Shown: one piece after another, positions 34,776 through 45,101 of the stretch | How positions within the stretch are numbered: the first letter of the stretch is position 1 | Layout: every line of letters begins with the position of its first letter | Assembly (NCBI RefSeq): GCF_023100805.1 | Contig: NZ_CP095855.1 | Span: 4,691,001 to 4,755,000, forward strand | Reading direction: 5' to 3' | DNA: 64,000 bases | Source: Chitinophaga filiformis | GTDB lineage: Bacteria; Bacteroidota; Bacteroidia; Chitinophagales; Chitinophagaceae | Made by a program: the position numbers and the translations under genes | Notes under the pieces: model-generated | What the model saw: the letters and a program-made list of their open reading frames with translations, nothing else | What the model was told of the DNA's origin: nothing | The model's database searches: none

Positions 34776-35903
34776 TCAGGCTATTTTTTGCATGGGCAAT
34801 GGCAGCTCCAATGCTGTCAGATGTAGCTGCAGCCTGACGTCAAATCTGTCATTGTGCGACTGTATATCCAGGTTGTACTGACCGGGATATATCAGGTCCA
34901 ACCTTCGCTGTACGTTCTTCAGGCCAATACCACCGTAGTGTACGATATCATTACTGGTCATGTCCGATGTACTGTTGGATACAGCAAAGCTTAGCAATTC
35001 ATCCTTCTGCTCAAGATGTATCCTGATCCAGTTGGGTTTATCCGCATGTTTTGACACATGCTTAAACGCATTTTCCACGAATGTCATCAGGATAAATGGC
35101 GCTATTCCCCACGGGCTATTGTTCTCCTGCACTATCTCTACCGTTACTTCCATGTTGTCGTTCTGCCTTAATCGTTCCAGCTCTATAGAATTCTCCATAT
35201 AAGAGATCTCCTTAGACAGAAGGATCTGCCTGTCATTACATTCATATAACTGATATCTTAACAGTTCTGAGAATTTCGCCAGCGAAGCAGACGCCATATC
35301 CGGGTTCTTATGGATCAGGAAGAAAATAGAATTGATCGTATTGAAAAGAAAATGCGGATTGAACTGATGCTTGAGGAAGTTCAGCTCTGTTTCCAGTTTT
35401 TCCTTCTCCAGTAGCTGCTGCTTTCGCTGCGTTTGCAGCCAGTTCTTTCCCAGCTTGATGCTCATTGCCAGCGTCATGGCGGCCAGCGTGGAAGGTAATG
35501 TACTGCCCAGGTACCCATAAAAACAATCTCCATTGGCGCCATAAGCCTGCTGCATGGTTTGCCCGGAAAGAAAAACGCTCAGGTAATAACCGGGAATAAT
35601 AAGCAGGGATGCACTGACAACAGTTATTAAAGACAATATTATGTACTGTGTGAACCTGGCCTTTTCGAGGTACTTTGGGATGAGATAATAAAGGTTAAAA
35701 TAAACTGCGAGTGCCTGGAATAGCACATAGAATAAAAACTTTAATATAAAAGGAGTGAGGAAGATGGCGGTGAAGGCCTTTACAGGATTACCGATAGCCA
35801 CCGTCCACCACGTAAAGTGATACAAGGCCCAGAAAGGAATATGGTGAAGTTTATACCTCAACAACCAGTTTTCCTTTGAATGATCATATCGTAAAGCGTT
35901 CAT
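34776..35903 (-). CDS. LytS-type sensor histidine kinase
   Basis: A 375-residue protein with four membrane helices in the first ~150 residues, a coiled coil, then the His_kinase (PF06580) motif LKHQFNPHFLFNTINSIF near residue 180 and a HATPase domain with GGIGLKNVQRRL. No input domain other than the membrane part is visible. ATG 35903 is preferred over an upstream GTG at 35924. Operon with the LytTR regulator. Confidence 0.92.
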   Translation of the reverse strand: MNALRYDHSKENWLLRYKLHHIPFWALYHFTWWTVAIGNPVKAFTAIFLTPFILKFLFYVLFQALAVYFNLYYLIPKYLEKARFTQYIILSLITVVSASLLIIPGYYLSVFLSGQTMQQAYGANGDCFYGYLGSTLPSTLAAMTLAMSIKLGKNWLQTQRKQQLLEKEKLETELNFLKHQFNPHFLFNTINSIFFLIHKNPDMASASLAKFSELLRYQLYECNDRQILLSKEISYMENSIELERLRQNDNMEVTVEIVQENNSPWGIAPFILMTFVENAFKHVSKHADKPNWIRIHLEQKDELLSFAVSNSTSDMTSNDIVHYGGIGLKNVQRRLDLIYPGQYNLDIQSHNDRFDVRLQLHLTALELPLPMQKIA

Positions 35904-36225
35904 CTCACCTGGATTTTTCAGCACTGAATGAAAAAAGCCTTTTTGAAAGTTACATCAGTTTTCACCTATTTGGAAGCAATACTATCTGAACTGCAGGAAA
36001 TAATTGACCAATTGTTCCTCCGGCTACAGGAGAGGTTCTCCCCTCCCATTTTTCAACTATTACAGGGCTTCGGTACAGTTTATTGCCTTTGATCAATCCA
36101 TTCCTGTTGATGGTCAATACCATTTTTTCACCCTTTTCACAGCGTATTTCTTTGCAGTAGTGTGTTGTTTGCAACAGCCAGCGTTTGGCTGCCAGAGCAA
36201 TTGAGTCCCGTTAAATCAATAAAAT

Positions 36226-38688
36226 ATGAAAAAACTGCCATTCCTCCTGTGTTGCATTCTTTTTCTTGCAAAGGCTTCCGGACAGATCTCGGGAAGGTTT
36301 GCCACCAGTACCGGACTACCGGTACCTTTTGCGCATGTAATATTGCTGAACGGATCAGATACCACGCTAGTAAAGACAGCGCTGACAGACGAAACAGGTG
36401 CATACCTGATCAGGAACATGCCCGCCGGAAAATATATCCTGCGCTTTAACAGTATGGGTTTTCAAACCTGGAACTCCCCGGTGTTTGAGCTGACTGCACA
36501 ACAGGCAAGCAGGGACTTCGGGCTACAGGTTGTTACCGAAGGTGCGCAACAACTGGGTGAGGTAGTTATACAGGCGGAAAAGCCATTGTTACAGCAACAG
36601 GCAGAAGGTATGGTGGTCAATGTCCAGAGCAGCCTGCTTACTAAAGGCAGCACAGCGCTTAATGTACTGGAAAGATCGCCCGGTGTTGTGATTGATTACA
36701 GGAATAATAGTATTGCACTGAATGGGAAAAGCGGTGTAACAGTCATGCTGAACGGTAAGCTGATGCGCATGCCACTGGAACAGCTGGTCAACCTGTTAAG
36801 TGGCATGAGTGCAGATGATATTGAAAAAATAGAATTGTTGAGCACTCCTTCGTCCAAATATGATGCAGATGGAAGCGCTGGCATGATCAATATCATATTG
36901 AAAAAAGACAAACAGCAGGGAACCAACGGAACGCTATCTGTAACTGGCGGTTATGGCTACAGGGAAAAAGCCGCTGCCAGTATTAGCCTCTCTCATAATG
37001 CAGCGAAACTCAACAGCTATGGCTCCTATAGTTACAACCTGAACCGCAGCTACAGTGATATTGATATACTCAGTTACCAGGACATGCCTGTTTTTGGTGG
37101 TCGCATGGAGGTAAGAGGCAAGGATATTACCCGCTTGCTCCAGCAGAATCACGATATTACGCTTGGACTGGACCTGAAACCTAATAGTAAAACCACTGTC
37201 GGCGCCAACCTGACGTACAACATCAGCCGGGCAAAAACCGCTAATCATCCTTCTGCACAGTATCTTTTACTGCCCGATTCCCTGTTAACATTTGATGGCA
37301 ACATCAGCCGGGTAAACAGCTGGTATAACCTGGTATCGTCCATATATCTTGAGAAGGCGATCAATCCGACATCAAAGTTTAGTTTTGATATGGACTATCT
37401 CTATTTTAAAAATTATAACCCCTCCCTTGTATCCGGCTTTTTACGCAACAAAGCCGGTGAACAAATCGACAATAATGACAGTTTGTTTTCTCCTTTCCAG
37501 CGAGGTTTTGCAAATACGCTGATACAGGTCGGCGTGATCAGGGCCGATTACAGCAGGCAGTTCAGCGACAAGATTAAAATGGAATCAGGCATCAAGGGTA
37601 CATATACCGGGAGTAACACGGTATCACGCATAGAGAGCTGGGTGGACGGCCACTGGGTAAACAGGACAGAAACCATCAATGACATGAAGATGAAGGAAAG
37701 TATCGCCGCAGCCTACATGTCCGCCAATATCGATATAACGCCTTCTCTTAGTCTGACCGCAGGAGCAAGATTCGAATATGCCCGTACAATAATGGAAAAT
37801 ACCAGGACGGGGAAAAATAACGTAGACCGGAAACTGGCCACCCTATTCCCTGACATTTTCCTGAACAAAAAACTGAATGCGCGTTCGGCACTGCAATTGT
37901 CTTACACAAAAAGGATCGCCAGACCCTCGTACAATGACCTCGCCTCTTTCGTGGCCTACAGTGATCCTACTGCCATCTATGCGGGTAATCCACAGCTGAT
38001 GCCGACCATTACAAATAATATTAAGCTGGGATATAGCTATGACGCGTATAGTTTTTCCCTGCTTTTCAGCAGAGACAACCATCCCATTGCCCGCTACCAG
38101 TTAAGTCAAAGCGCAGCAGCCAACCTCTTATACATTTCTCCGCAAAACCTTGTGTACCAGGATAATATTACCTTTCAGGCTACCCTGCCTCTGAAAGCAA
38201 CTGACTGGTGGAACATGAGCTACAGTTTTACCGGCGGATTACGGCAGTTCAAAGCAGATCATACCTTACAGCCTGTTACAAAAAGTTATTGGGGATATTC
38301 TTTCAACTTTACCGAATCCTTTACACTGCCAAAGGGTTACTCTGCTGAATTGACCGGCTGGTACAATGCAACGTCTTACAATGGCATTATCAAGGTAGGC
38401 AGCATGGGTACGGTGAGTGCTGGCATCAAAAAGGAACTGAGAAATAACGCCGGCAGTATTCAGTTGTCTGTTTCAGATATTTTTACAACGATGAACTTCA
38501 GTGTATACTATGGAACTGTTGCAGAAGAAGCTTTTCACATCAGGAACCATGTTAAGATCAATCTGGAATCCGGTTACTCCCCTATCTTCAAGCTTTCCTA
38601 CGCAAGACCCTTTGGTACAGGCACTTTGAAGTCTTCCGGCAAAGAGGGGGGATCAAAAGATGAAAGGGACAGGATCAGAAAGGACTAA
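36226..38688 (+). CDS. Outer-membrane beta-barrel receptor, TonB-dependent-like
   Basis: An 820-residue protein: signal peptide ending at about residue 19, carboxypeptidase-regulatory-like domain at about 20-105, plug-like domain with SSKYDADGSAGMINIILKK near 210-230, and a barrel. It belongs to the same receptor class as the protein at 16228, without SusD. It is transcribed divergently from the LytS/LytTR pair and may be controlled by it. Ligand unknown. Confidence 0.88.
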   Translation: MKKLPFLLCCILFLAKASGQISGRFATSTGLPVPFAHVILLNGSDTTLVKTALTDETGAYLIRNMPAGKYILRFNSMGFQTWNSPVFELTAQQASRDFGLQVVTEGAQQLGEVVIQAEKPLLQQQAEGMVVNVQSSLLTKGSTALNVLERSPGVVIDYRNNSIALNGKSGVTVMLNGKLMRMPLEQLVNLLSGMSADDIEKIELLSTPSSKYDADGSAGMINIILKKDKQQGTNGTLSVTGGYGYREKAAASISLSHNAAKLNSYGSYSYNLNRSYSDIDILSYQDMPVFGGRMEVRGKDITRLLQQNHDITLGLDLKPNSKTTVGANLTYNISRAKTANHPSAQYLLLPDSLLTFDGNISRVNSWYNLVSSIYLEKAINPTSKFSFDMDYLYFKNYNPSLVSGFLRNKAGEQIDNNDSLFSPFQRGFANTLIQVGVIRADYSRQFSDKIKMESGIKGTYTGSNTVSRIESWVDGHWVNRTETINDMKMKESIAAAYMSANIDITPSLSLTAGARFEYARTIMENTRTGKNNVDRKLATLFPDIFLNKKLNARSALQLSYTKRIARPSYNDLASFVAYSDPTAIYAGNPQLMPTITNNIKLGYSYDAYSFSLLFSRDNHPIARYQLSQSAAANLLYISPQNLVYQDNITFQATLPLKATDWWNMSYSFTGGLRQFKADHTLQPVTKSYWGYSFNFTESFTLPKGYSAELTGWYNATSYNGIIKVGSMGTVSAGIKKELRNNAGSIQLSVSDIFTTMNFSVYYGTVAEEAFHIRNHVKINLESGYSPIFKLSYARPFGTGTLKSSGKEGGSKDERDRIRKD

Positions 38689-38716
38689 CCTCTTCCCTCC
38701 TGCCCTTATAGAACGG

Positions 38717-39400
38717 CTAGATTCCTTTATGGTCGCTATTCTTCACGATTTTTAGGTCAGCAGGGGGAGTTACGTCTGTCTCAGTCACCGGTACGAACTC
38801 AATGCTGGTTGCTTTGAAACTCATTTTTTTGCTATCAAGGGCCAGCACTACACCTTTATCAGTAAAGGCACTTGCCGGGGTGCCAGCCTTCAAAGGAAGT
38901 TCCGTAGTATACCAGATCGTGAGCGGACCGTTCTTGGATTTAACGACCAACTTTCTGCAGTTATAATCCAGTATTTTTTGTGTTTCAGCACTTTCTGTTG
39001 CCTGGTCTTCATCCTTTTCAAACAAGGATCTCTCGACCAACACAGGAGGATTCTTTGCTTTGTCAACCCACCAGAGAGTCTTCCTGTCTACGTCCGCATA
39101 TTTTTCATTGCCGTCTTCAGAAGACACCTTGATACTGGTATTGACGCCGTCCTGTTCATTTTGTATGTCATCATTAAAGTAGGATTTCAGGCGTTGTCCG
39201 TTGTATTTCAGTTCTGCTTTCTCCACAATGGTTTCCGGTACCAGGTCTTTGTATTGCATCTGGTCAGGCTTGAGAGAGGCATGAATATGATAGGTAATAT
39301 CATAATGGATCACGCCCTGCGTTTTGTCCTGTGCGAAGCTGTATTGCTGAAAGCAGCTGATACCTGCCGCCAGGATCAGTGTACGGATGATGTGTTGCAT
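38717..39400 (-). CDS. GLPGLI family protein
   Basis: A 227-residue secreted protein with a signal peptide (ending near YSFA) and the pattern of the Bacteroidota GLPGLI family: GVIHYDITYHI at the start, DYNCRKLVVK in the middle and WYTTELPLKAGTPA. These proteins usually sit directly after a barrel receptor, as here (6 bases after the gene at 39407). Function unknown; likely periplasmic or outer-membrane-associated. Confidence 0.85.
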   Translation of the reverse strand: MQHIIRTLILAAGISCFQQYSFAQDKTQGVIHYDITYHIHASLKPDQMQYKDLVPETIVEKAELKYNGQRLKSYFNDDIQNEQDGVNTSIKVSSEDGNEKYADVDRKTLWWVDKAKNPPVLVERSLFEKDEDQATESAETQKILDYNCRKLVVKSKNGPLTIWYTTELPLKAGTPASAFTDKGVVLALDSKKMSFKATSIEFVPVTETDVTPPADLKIVKNSDHKGI

Positions 39401-39406
39401 GTTGGA

Positions 39407-41974
39407 TTATTTAAGTGTTGAATGATTGTTCTTTGCAAAATGACGCAGCTTGCAGATCAGGCTAAGCATATAATAGCGCCCCAGTACATTATTTTGCCTG
39501 TCTTCCGTATAGCCGTTACGGGCCAGCCGGTTGAAGCTTTTGTTCTGGTTCAGCAGGTCATGAGCTTCCAGGCGGAGCGATAACTGTCTGTTGATTTCCC
39601 TGGAAAGACCGGTATTCAACAATGCCACGGTGTTGTTGTATGCGCCACTCAGCCCGGTGCTTGTATAGCATTCAATGCCGGCATCTCCATGAAGTTTCCA
39701 GGGTAAATTGGCCATGAGGTCCAGCCCATAGTTCAGGAACCAGTATTGTTGACTGGTACCAGAATTTGCCGCGCTGTGACGATCATTCCAGCTGGCATTC
39801 CCCCTGATTGTCATACTCAGATCACTGATGGGGTAATAATTGAAATTGATGTCGGGCGTAATTCCCCACTGCCTGATCTTGTCGGCGATGGCATTGAAAT
39901 AGCCGGGATACCGGTTATAAGATAACTCTGCCCCGAAAGTCAGACTGGAACCGCCACCGCCAAAAGGCACCGATCTCTCTGCATGCAGGCTTCCGGAAAA
40001 ATAACCATTGGCATTGATGGGAGAAATGAGCTGCCTGCCTGCACTGTCAATGGTGTAGTAGTCTGTAAACTGGTTCCTGATCACAGATATACGCAGCTGG
40101 ACATTGGTGAAAATATTACTGTAGATATTGTTGCTCAGATAGGCCAGCATCAGATCATGATTGACCGCCTGCTGCAGGTCCGGATTTCCTTTCCTGATAT
40201 ATAGCGGATCACTGATGTCTTCCAGGGGGCGTAACTGGTTAAGCCCGGGCAGGACCGCATTGCTATTATAATTAAGTGTCAGCTGACTTGATTTCGAGAA
40301 GCGGTATCGCGCATAAAGATGCGGCAGGAACGTATTGTAATTGCCGCTGAGACGATAGGTTTTGTAATCGGAACTACCTTTCAGGCCACTGTTCTCTACA
40401 CTCAATCCCAGGGTATAAATGAACTTTTTATATCGGCCAGCTACCGCCACATCGGCAATGTTCCTCGTGACCACACTGTTATAGACATCACTGTATCGGT
40501 TATCCAACACGTTGTATGCTCCGTCATCATGATTGATGTTATATGCCAGCTGCTCATAATCGCCCTGGCTGATATTGAATTGCTCCGTAAGGCGTAGCGC
40601 CGTGTGTTTTGAGAGTTGCTCCGTATAGACCAGGTTATTATTCAGCGTGTAATTATCTGAATGTCCCCTTGTCTGTTGATTGATACTATCTCTTGTGCCC
40701 AGGTTGTAATACTCGTTCCTGGCTATATTCAAACCATCGTTCTCCAGCCGGAGATATCCGGGTGTAACAGTAAGCGAGAGCGTACGGCCGGGCCTGGAAA
40801 AGCGGTGGCGGAACAGGATATCGGCCATAGCATTTGTATTCGTGTTGTTGCTGTTCAATACCTGTTCTCCCTGGTTCAGTAACAACGCATGGTCTGCAGT
40901 ATATGAAAGGTAGCTTCTGTTACTTTTGAGTACTGATGTGTTGTGGTTAATAGCAGGCGATATTTTTAGGGAATTATATCTGTCCAGCTTTATATCAAGT
41001 GCGGCATTTCCCCGGTGATTATTATTTTCCTGCAGCGAGATGCCGTTTTGCAGGTAGTTATAGGCAGTGTCTGGCAACAGATAATGGCGGTCGTAGTTAT
41101 AGCTGTTACGGGATGTAAAGCGGTTGTAGAAGTAGCTGCTGCGCAATTTAAGGGCGTCTCCCCAGTCATTGTTGTAGTTCACTCCACCATATTGTGTATT
41201 ATTGATCCCCGTAGGGCGGGCCAATTGAGCCTTTTCCGCAGGATCGTCACTGTTGATACGCACGCCTTTCATCTTACTCAGTTCTGCAATAGCCGTAGCT
41301 GGCAGATTGTTAAACAACTCCGGATTGGCGCTTAACATCCTTATGAGTTCTGAGGCCGAGAACCCGGATTTATTGATATTATTCGCCTTAAATAACAGGG
41401 ACAACTGCTGTTCTCCGGCGAAAATATTGATATTCAATCCAGCGTCGTATTTACCATCGGGGCCTATCCCGGCGGAGATATTACCGAAATATCCTTTCTT
41501 GCTGTTCTTTTTTGTAACGATGTTGATGGTCTTGACTTTGTCTCCATCGTCAATACCGGTGAATTCCTCCTGGTCGCTCATTTTATCCAACACCTGTACC
41601 TTAGCCACCATGTCGGCAGGCAGGTTCTTTGTGGCAATAGCGGGGTCGTTGCCAAAGAATTCCTTTCCATCTATCAGCACCCTGGCTACTTTTTCTCCCT
41701 GTGCTGTAATGTTGCCCGTCTGGTCCACCTTTACGCCGGGCAGCTTCCTGAGCAGGTCTTCCACTACGGCATTTTCCCTGGTTTTATATTGTGCAGCGTT
41801 GTATTCTACTGTATCCCCTTTCATGCGGATTGGAGGACGGCTTTCCACGACCACTTCTTTCAGATCGCGTATCCTGGGTCTACTGGTGTCCGTCCGCAGA
41901 GTATCTTTCGTTTGTGCGGACAGGTTGGTAGTAAGAGATAAAGAAAAAGAAATAATAACTGTAAAGTTTCGCAT
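39407..41974 (-). CDS. Outer-membrane beta-barrel receptor paired with GLPGLI protein
   Basis: An 855-residue protein with a signal peptide and a short N-terminus lacking the carboxypeptidase-like domain. A plug-like domain starts with LKEVVVESRPP and continues VEDLLRKLPGVKVDQTGNIT, and a long barrel follows. This is the receptor class that pairs with GLPGLI proteins. ATG 41974 is preferred over GTG 41980. It is followed by the GLPGLI gene and preceded, across 102 bases, by a two-component pair on the same strand. Confidence 0.88.
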   Translation of the reverse strand: MRNFTVIISFSLSLTTNLSAQTKDTLRTDTSRPRIRDLKEVVVESRPPIRMKGDTVEYNAAQYKTRENAVVEDLLRKLPGVKVDQTGNITAQGEKVARVLIDGKEFFGNDPAIATKNLPADMVAKVQVLDKMSDQEEFTGIDDGDKVKTINIVTKKNSKKGYFGNISAGIGPDGKYDAGLNINIFAGEQQLSLLFKANNINKSGFSASELIRMLSANPELFNNLPATAIAELSKMKGVRINSDDPAEKAQLARPTGINNTQYGGVNYNNDWGDALKLRSSYFYNRFTSRNSYNYDRHYLLPDTAYNYLQNGISLQENNNHRGNAALDIKLDRYNSLKISPAINHNTSVLKSNRSYLSYTADHALLLNQGEQVLNSNNTNTNAMADILFRHRFSRPGRTLSLTVTPGYLRLENDGLNIARNEYYNLGTRDSINQQTRGHSDNYTLNNNLVYTEQLSKHTALRLTEQFNISQGDYEQLAYNINHDDGAYNVLDNRYSDVYNSVVTRNIADVAVAGRYKKFIYTLGLSVENSGLKGSSDYKTYRLSGNYNTFLPHLYARYRFSKSSQLTLNYNSNAVLPGLNQLRPLEDISDPLYIRKGNPDLQQAVNHDLMLAYLSNNIYSNIFTNVQLRISVIRNQFTDYYTIDSAGRQLISPINANGYFSGSLHAERSVPFGGGGSSLTFGAELSYNRYPGYFNAIADKIRQWGITPDINFNYYPISDLSMTIRGNASWNDRHSAANSGTSQQYWFLNYGLDLMANLPWKLHGDAGIECYTSTGLSGAYNNTVALLNTGLSREINRQLSLRLEAHDLLNQNKSFNRLARNGYTEDRQNNVLGRYYMLSLICKLRHFAKNNHSTLK

Positions 41975-42076
41975 GGCCACTGTATTTTCAGACCATACAA
42001 AAGTAGCGGACAGCTTTACCCGATAACGTTAATGAGTCCAGCTATATCCTTAATGAATGTTAATATGCCCCGTTTA

Positions 42077-42778
42077 TTAGTAAACCAATTTATAGCCTAG
42101 TCCGCGTACATTGACCAGCTGTACCGACGGATCGTATTGCAGGTATTTACGGATCTTGCTGATATAAACATCCATATTACGGGCGTTGAAGAAGTTGTCG
42201 TCGCCCCATAGCTCCAGCAGGATGTTCCTGCGGTGTGTAGTGGCATTGGGCCGTTCTGCCAGCATTTTCAACATATCGGCCTCCCTCAGGGAAAGACGGG
42301 TATCACCCTTTTCATGACGCAGTTCCTGCCTGTTATAATCAAAAGTATAGGTGCCCAATATATAGATACCGCTATTATTCGTTTTGGTGGCTGCAGGAGT
42401 ATTGGCCAACTGACTGCGTTTCAGTAATGTCCTGATACGCAGGATCAGCTCTTCCAGGCTGAAAGGCTTTTTGATATAATCGTCAGCGCCGGTCTGCAAT
42501 CCCTTTATAACGTCCTGGGTTTCACTTTTAGCTGTCAGGAAGATAACAGGTGTGTGTTCATCCACTGTGCGGATATCTTTTACCAGTGCGATACCGTCCT
42601 TTTTAGGCATCATGATATCCACCACACAGATCTCAGGGCGGAAAGACAGGTATTGTTCCCAACCCTGTACACCATTCTCCGCATGGCTGATATGAAAGCC
42701 ATTAGCTTCCAGTGTTTCTTTAACTACACCTGCCAGTACGATTTCATCTTCAACCAGTAGCAGCTTGATCTTTTTCAT
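42077..42778 (-). CDS. OmpR/PhoB-family response regulator
   Basis: A 233-residue protein: receiver domain with the aspartate in ICVVDIMMPKKDG (about residue 51) and a winged-helix DNA-binding domain ending in VNVRGLGYKLVY. The start at 42778 gives the standard opening MKKIKLLLVEDE; a longer frame adds low-complexity residues. It overlaps the 3' end of its kinase gene by 29 bases, indicating translational coupling. Confidence 0.95.
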   Translation of the reverse strand: MKKIKLLLVEDEIVLAGVVKETLEANGFHISHAENGVQGWEQYLSFRPEICVVDIMMPKKDGIALVKDIRTVDEHTPVIFLTAKSETQDVIKGLQTGADDYIKKPFSLEELILRIRTLLKRSQLANTPAATKTNNSGIYILGTYTFDYNRQELRHEKGDTRLSLREADMLKMLAERPNATTHRRNILLELWGDDNFFNARNMDVYISKIRKYLQYDPSVQLVNVRGLGYKLVY

Positions 42779-44192
42779 GTTTCGGTAATTGGAAAATAAA
42801 GGTAGTGCCGTTGCCGGGAACACTGCTGACGCTGATGCTGCCATACAATTGATGTAACAGTGCTTTCACATGACTGAGCCCCAGTCCGTATCCTTTTGTA
42901 TCATGGCGGTCTCCCTGTACAACGCGGTAGAACTTATCGAAGAGGAATGGTAAGTGTTGTTTTTCAATGCCATTCCCATTGTCTTTTACTGTAAAGCTAT
43001 AGTACCCTGTATGCTCTCTCACACTCACGAGGATCTCTTTTTGTGGCTTATCGTTGTATTTAACAGCGTTGTCAAGCAGGTTGCTCAGGATGGTATTGAA
43101 GGCAGTGATATCGGTCTGAAAATATCCTGACTGAATATCATATTGCTGCCTTATACTTACCCCTGGCAAATGGGAAAAGCGGATAACAGCATCATTCACT
43201 AAAACTTTAAGGTCTGCAGGTACTGCAGACAAGGGTTGCTGTTCCTGCTCCTCCCTGGTGACCTGCATGATCTTATCGATCAGGTCCTGCAGTTTATCCA
43301 GTTCAACTTTGGAATGACGGAGGTAACGTACTGTTTTATCCGGATCATTGATACCCCTGAAGGTAAGCAATGCTTCATTAGTGGCCTTTAGAATGGATAC
43401 AGGTGTTTTCAGTTCATGGGTCACATGACTGATAAATTCCCGTTTCATGCTTTCCAGTTTTTCCTGTCGCACAATGATCCGCCACAATGTCCAGATACAT
43501 CCTATAATCAGGAAGGCAATGAAGATGGAAAGGATAATGGCGCTACCCATTTTCCTCAAAAGATGGGTATTGAGTCCACCGAATTGTACACCAATGGTCT
43601 TTTTCGGGTTATTCATGCCGGGGTAGATCATCAGTGTCGGCCGGCTGACAGTAGTATCGATCTCTTTCCCGATCAATATCCGAAAAGGCAGGGTAATATG
43701 TTTTTTATCCAGTTCCCGGCGATAGTATTTATTCAGCGTATCAACATCTGGTATTACATCTGTAAAGGACGAAAATACCGTAGAGACGAAATGCGCCAGC
43801 GGAGACATGGTGTCAAAAGACATATTGGTATTGGCGATGGAAGTATCGAGGTGAATATCCTCCGGGATCCCGCTTTTTGACCGTTCCGTCGTTGAGTCGT
43901 AGCTTATGAAGGCCCTGGGGCCAGGGGCCTCCTGTTCTTCTTTCGATGACTTGTCTACATCGATCATTGCCTGAATGGTGTACTTTTTATCTTTATGCTT
44001 GCCGCCCGACTTAATTTTAGCCGTGACAATGATCGCATTATCATATACATTCAGGAATGCCTCAGTAGCAGTAGCTACAAAAGCCTCCTGTTGCGACTGG
44101 TAGGTTTGCCGCAACCAGTATAACTGGAAGAGCAGTACCGCCAGTAATGCCGGTATGGCGATCCACCATATTCTTTTCCTGACCTTACCCAT
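42750..44192 (-). CDS. Sensor histidine kinase
   Basis: A 480-residue kinase with two membrane helices (about residues 8-27 and 215-240) around a ~190-residue periplasmic sensor. HisKA has HVTHELKTPVS near residue 260, and HATPase has N-box NLLDNAVKY and G-boxes DNGNGI and GYGLGL. Partner of the OmpR-type regulator whose start lies inside its 3' end. Signal unknown. Confidence 0.94.
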   Translation of the reverse strand: MGKVRKRIWWIAIPALLAVLLFQLYWLRQTYQSQQEAFVATATEAFLNVYDNAIIVTAKIKSGGKHKDKKYTIQAMIDVDKSSKEEQEAPGPRAFISYDSTTERSKSGIPEDIHLDTSIANTNMSFDTMSPLAHFVSTVFSSFTDVIPDVDTLNKYYRRELDKKHITLPFRILIGKEIDTTVSRPTLMIYPGMNNPKKTIGVQFGGLNTHLLRKMGSAIILSIFIAFLIIGCIWTLWRIIVRQEKLESMKREFISHVTHELKTPVSILKATNEALLTFRGINDPDKTVRYLRHSKVELDKLQDLIDKIMQVTREEQEQQPLSAVPADLKVLVNDAVIRFSHLPGVSIRQQYDIQSGYFQTDITAFNTILSNLLDNAVKYNDKPQKEILVSVREHTGYYSFTVKDNGNGIEKQHLPFLFDKFYRVVQGDRHDTKGYGLGLSHVKALLHQLYGSISVSSVPGNGTTFIFQLPKHEKDQAATG

Positions 44193-44297
44193 ATTCCGGC
44201 AAATTTAACTTTCTAATATTTCCGGCTGCGGATTCTTTAACAATCATTAACGTTTGTTCACATTTGATTGTATCTTGCCGGCCCATAACAGACGCAC

Positions 44298-44753
44298 ATG
44301 ATTATCGATACTTTAAAGAATGCAGATCGCTATTACGGCCTGGGCGCTAAATTCGTAAAGGCTTTTGAATATCTGCAACAAACAGATTTTTCCCAGGTAG
44401 AGAAAGGTAAATATGAAATTGACGGTACCAGTATCTTTGCCATTGTAAATGAATACGATACCATCCCGACGGAAGGCGAGCAAATGGAGTCCCATAAAAA
44501 ATATATCGACGTACAATACATCGTAAGTGGTGAGGAACTGATAGGACATGATTTCCTGCGTCAACAAACGCCATCAAAAGCCTATGACGATGCGGCGGAC
44601 TTCATGCTATTCGGCGAAACACCTACATTCTTCTCAAAACTGGAACAAGGAATGTTTGCCATCTTCTTCCCGACAGACCTCCACATGCCGAACATCAAGG
44701 TGAAAGACCCGGTACCGGTAAAAAAGGTAGTGATGAAGATCAGTGTGCAGTAA
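44298..44753 (+). CDS. YhcH/YjgK/YiaL family protein
   Basis: A 151-residue cupin-like protein (DUF386) with SHKKYIDVQYIVSGEE at about residues 66-81 and FAIFFPTDLHMPNIKV near 130-145, containing the conserved metal-ligand histidines and glutamates. Homologues are linked to sialic acid or sugar-acid metabolism (YhcH) or to biofilm regulation; no such neighbours are here. Confidence 0.9.
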   Translation: MIIDTLKNADRYYGLGAKFVKAFEYLQQTDFSQVEKGKYEIDGTSIFAIVNEYDTIPTEGEQMESHKKYIDVQYIVSGEELIGHDFLRQQTPSKAYDDAADFMLFGETPTFFSKLEQGMFAIFFPTDLHMPNIKVKDPVPVKKVVMKISVQ

Positions 44754-44850
44754 ATACGGTTTCATCCAGGGCCTGGCATGATGCCTCTATTATCCGCCGG
44801 GTTGAAAACAGGCGTTGCAATCATAGCATCGCATCCGTGTATTAGTACCC

Positions 44851-44910
44851 CGGGTTGAAACCTGTGGCTATTAATACGGGCCCACCTACGGCGGGCCCGT
44901 ATTAATAGCC
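44851..44910. repeat. Interspersed hairpin repeat with perfect 18-bp arms
   Basis: A CGGGTTGAAACC segment leads into GGCTATTAATACGGGCCC (44866-44883), which pairs perfectly with its reverse complement at 44893-44910 across a 9-base loop ACCTACGGC. A related module lies at 15412-15640. No coding frame. It sits just beyond the terminator of the candidate small RNA on the opposite strand. Confidence 0.8.
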
Positions 44911-44917
44911 GCCCAAC

Positions 44918-45098
44918 AAAAAACAAACCCTCCAATGTGGCGGAGGGTTTCAGGTGGAGACCTAAGGGCCTTATCCCTTGGAGAGCGTTGATACGACCCA
45001 CCAGGGGTTTAATAAACATCCCAAAGCCAGACACGATTGATAAGGCTAAATAGCAAGGATCTCGGAAGGGGATACAGCCCGTGGTCCCACCTGAAACC
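44918..45098 (-). ncRNA. Candidate 6S-like small RNA, about 180 nt
   Basis: On the minus strand a transcript from about 45098 would begin GGTTTCAGGTGGGACC and end with its near-complement GGTCTCCACCTGAAACC, then a strong terminator (AAACCCTCC, 8-base loop, GGAGGGTTT, then GTTTTTTG). Inside, GGGC/GCCC and TATCCC/GGGATA continue the pairing, leaving an open central region: a long irregular duplex with a bubble, as in 6S RNA. The terminator arm overlaps the closing stem by a few bases. A promoter-like element lies exactly upstream. The existence of an RNA is well supported; the 6S identity is inference from size and fold. It fills much of the 477-bp gap 44754-45230. Confidence 0.65.
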
Positions 45099-45101
45099 GC
45101 A

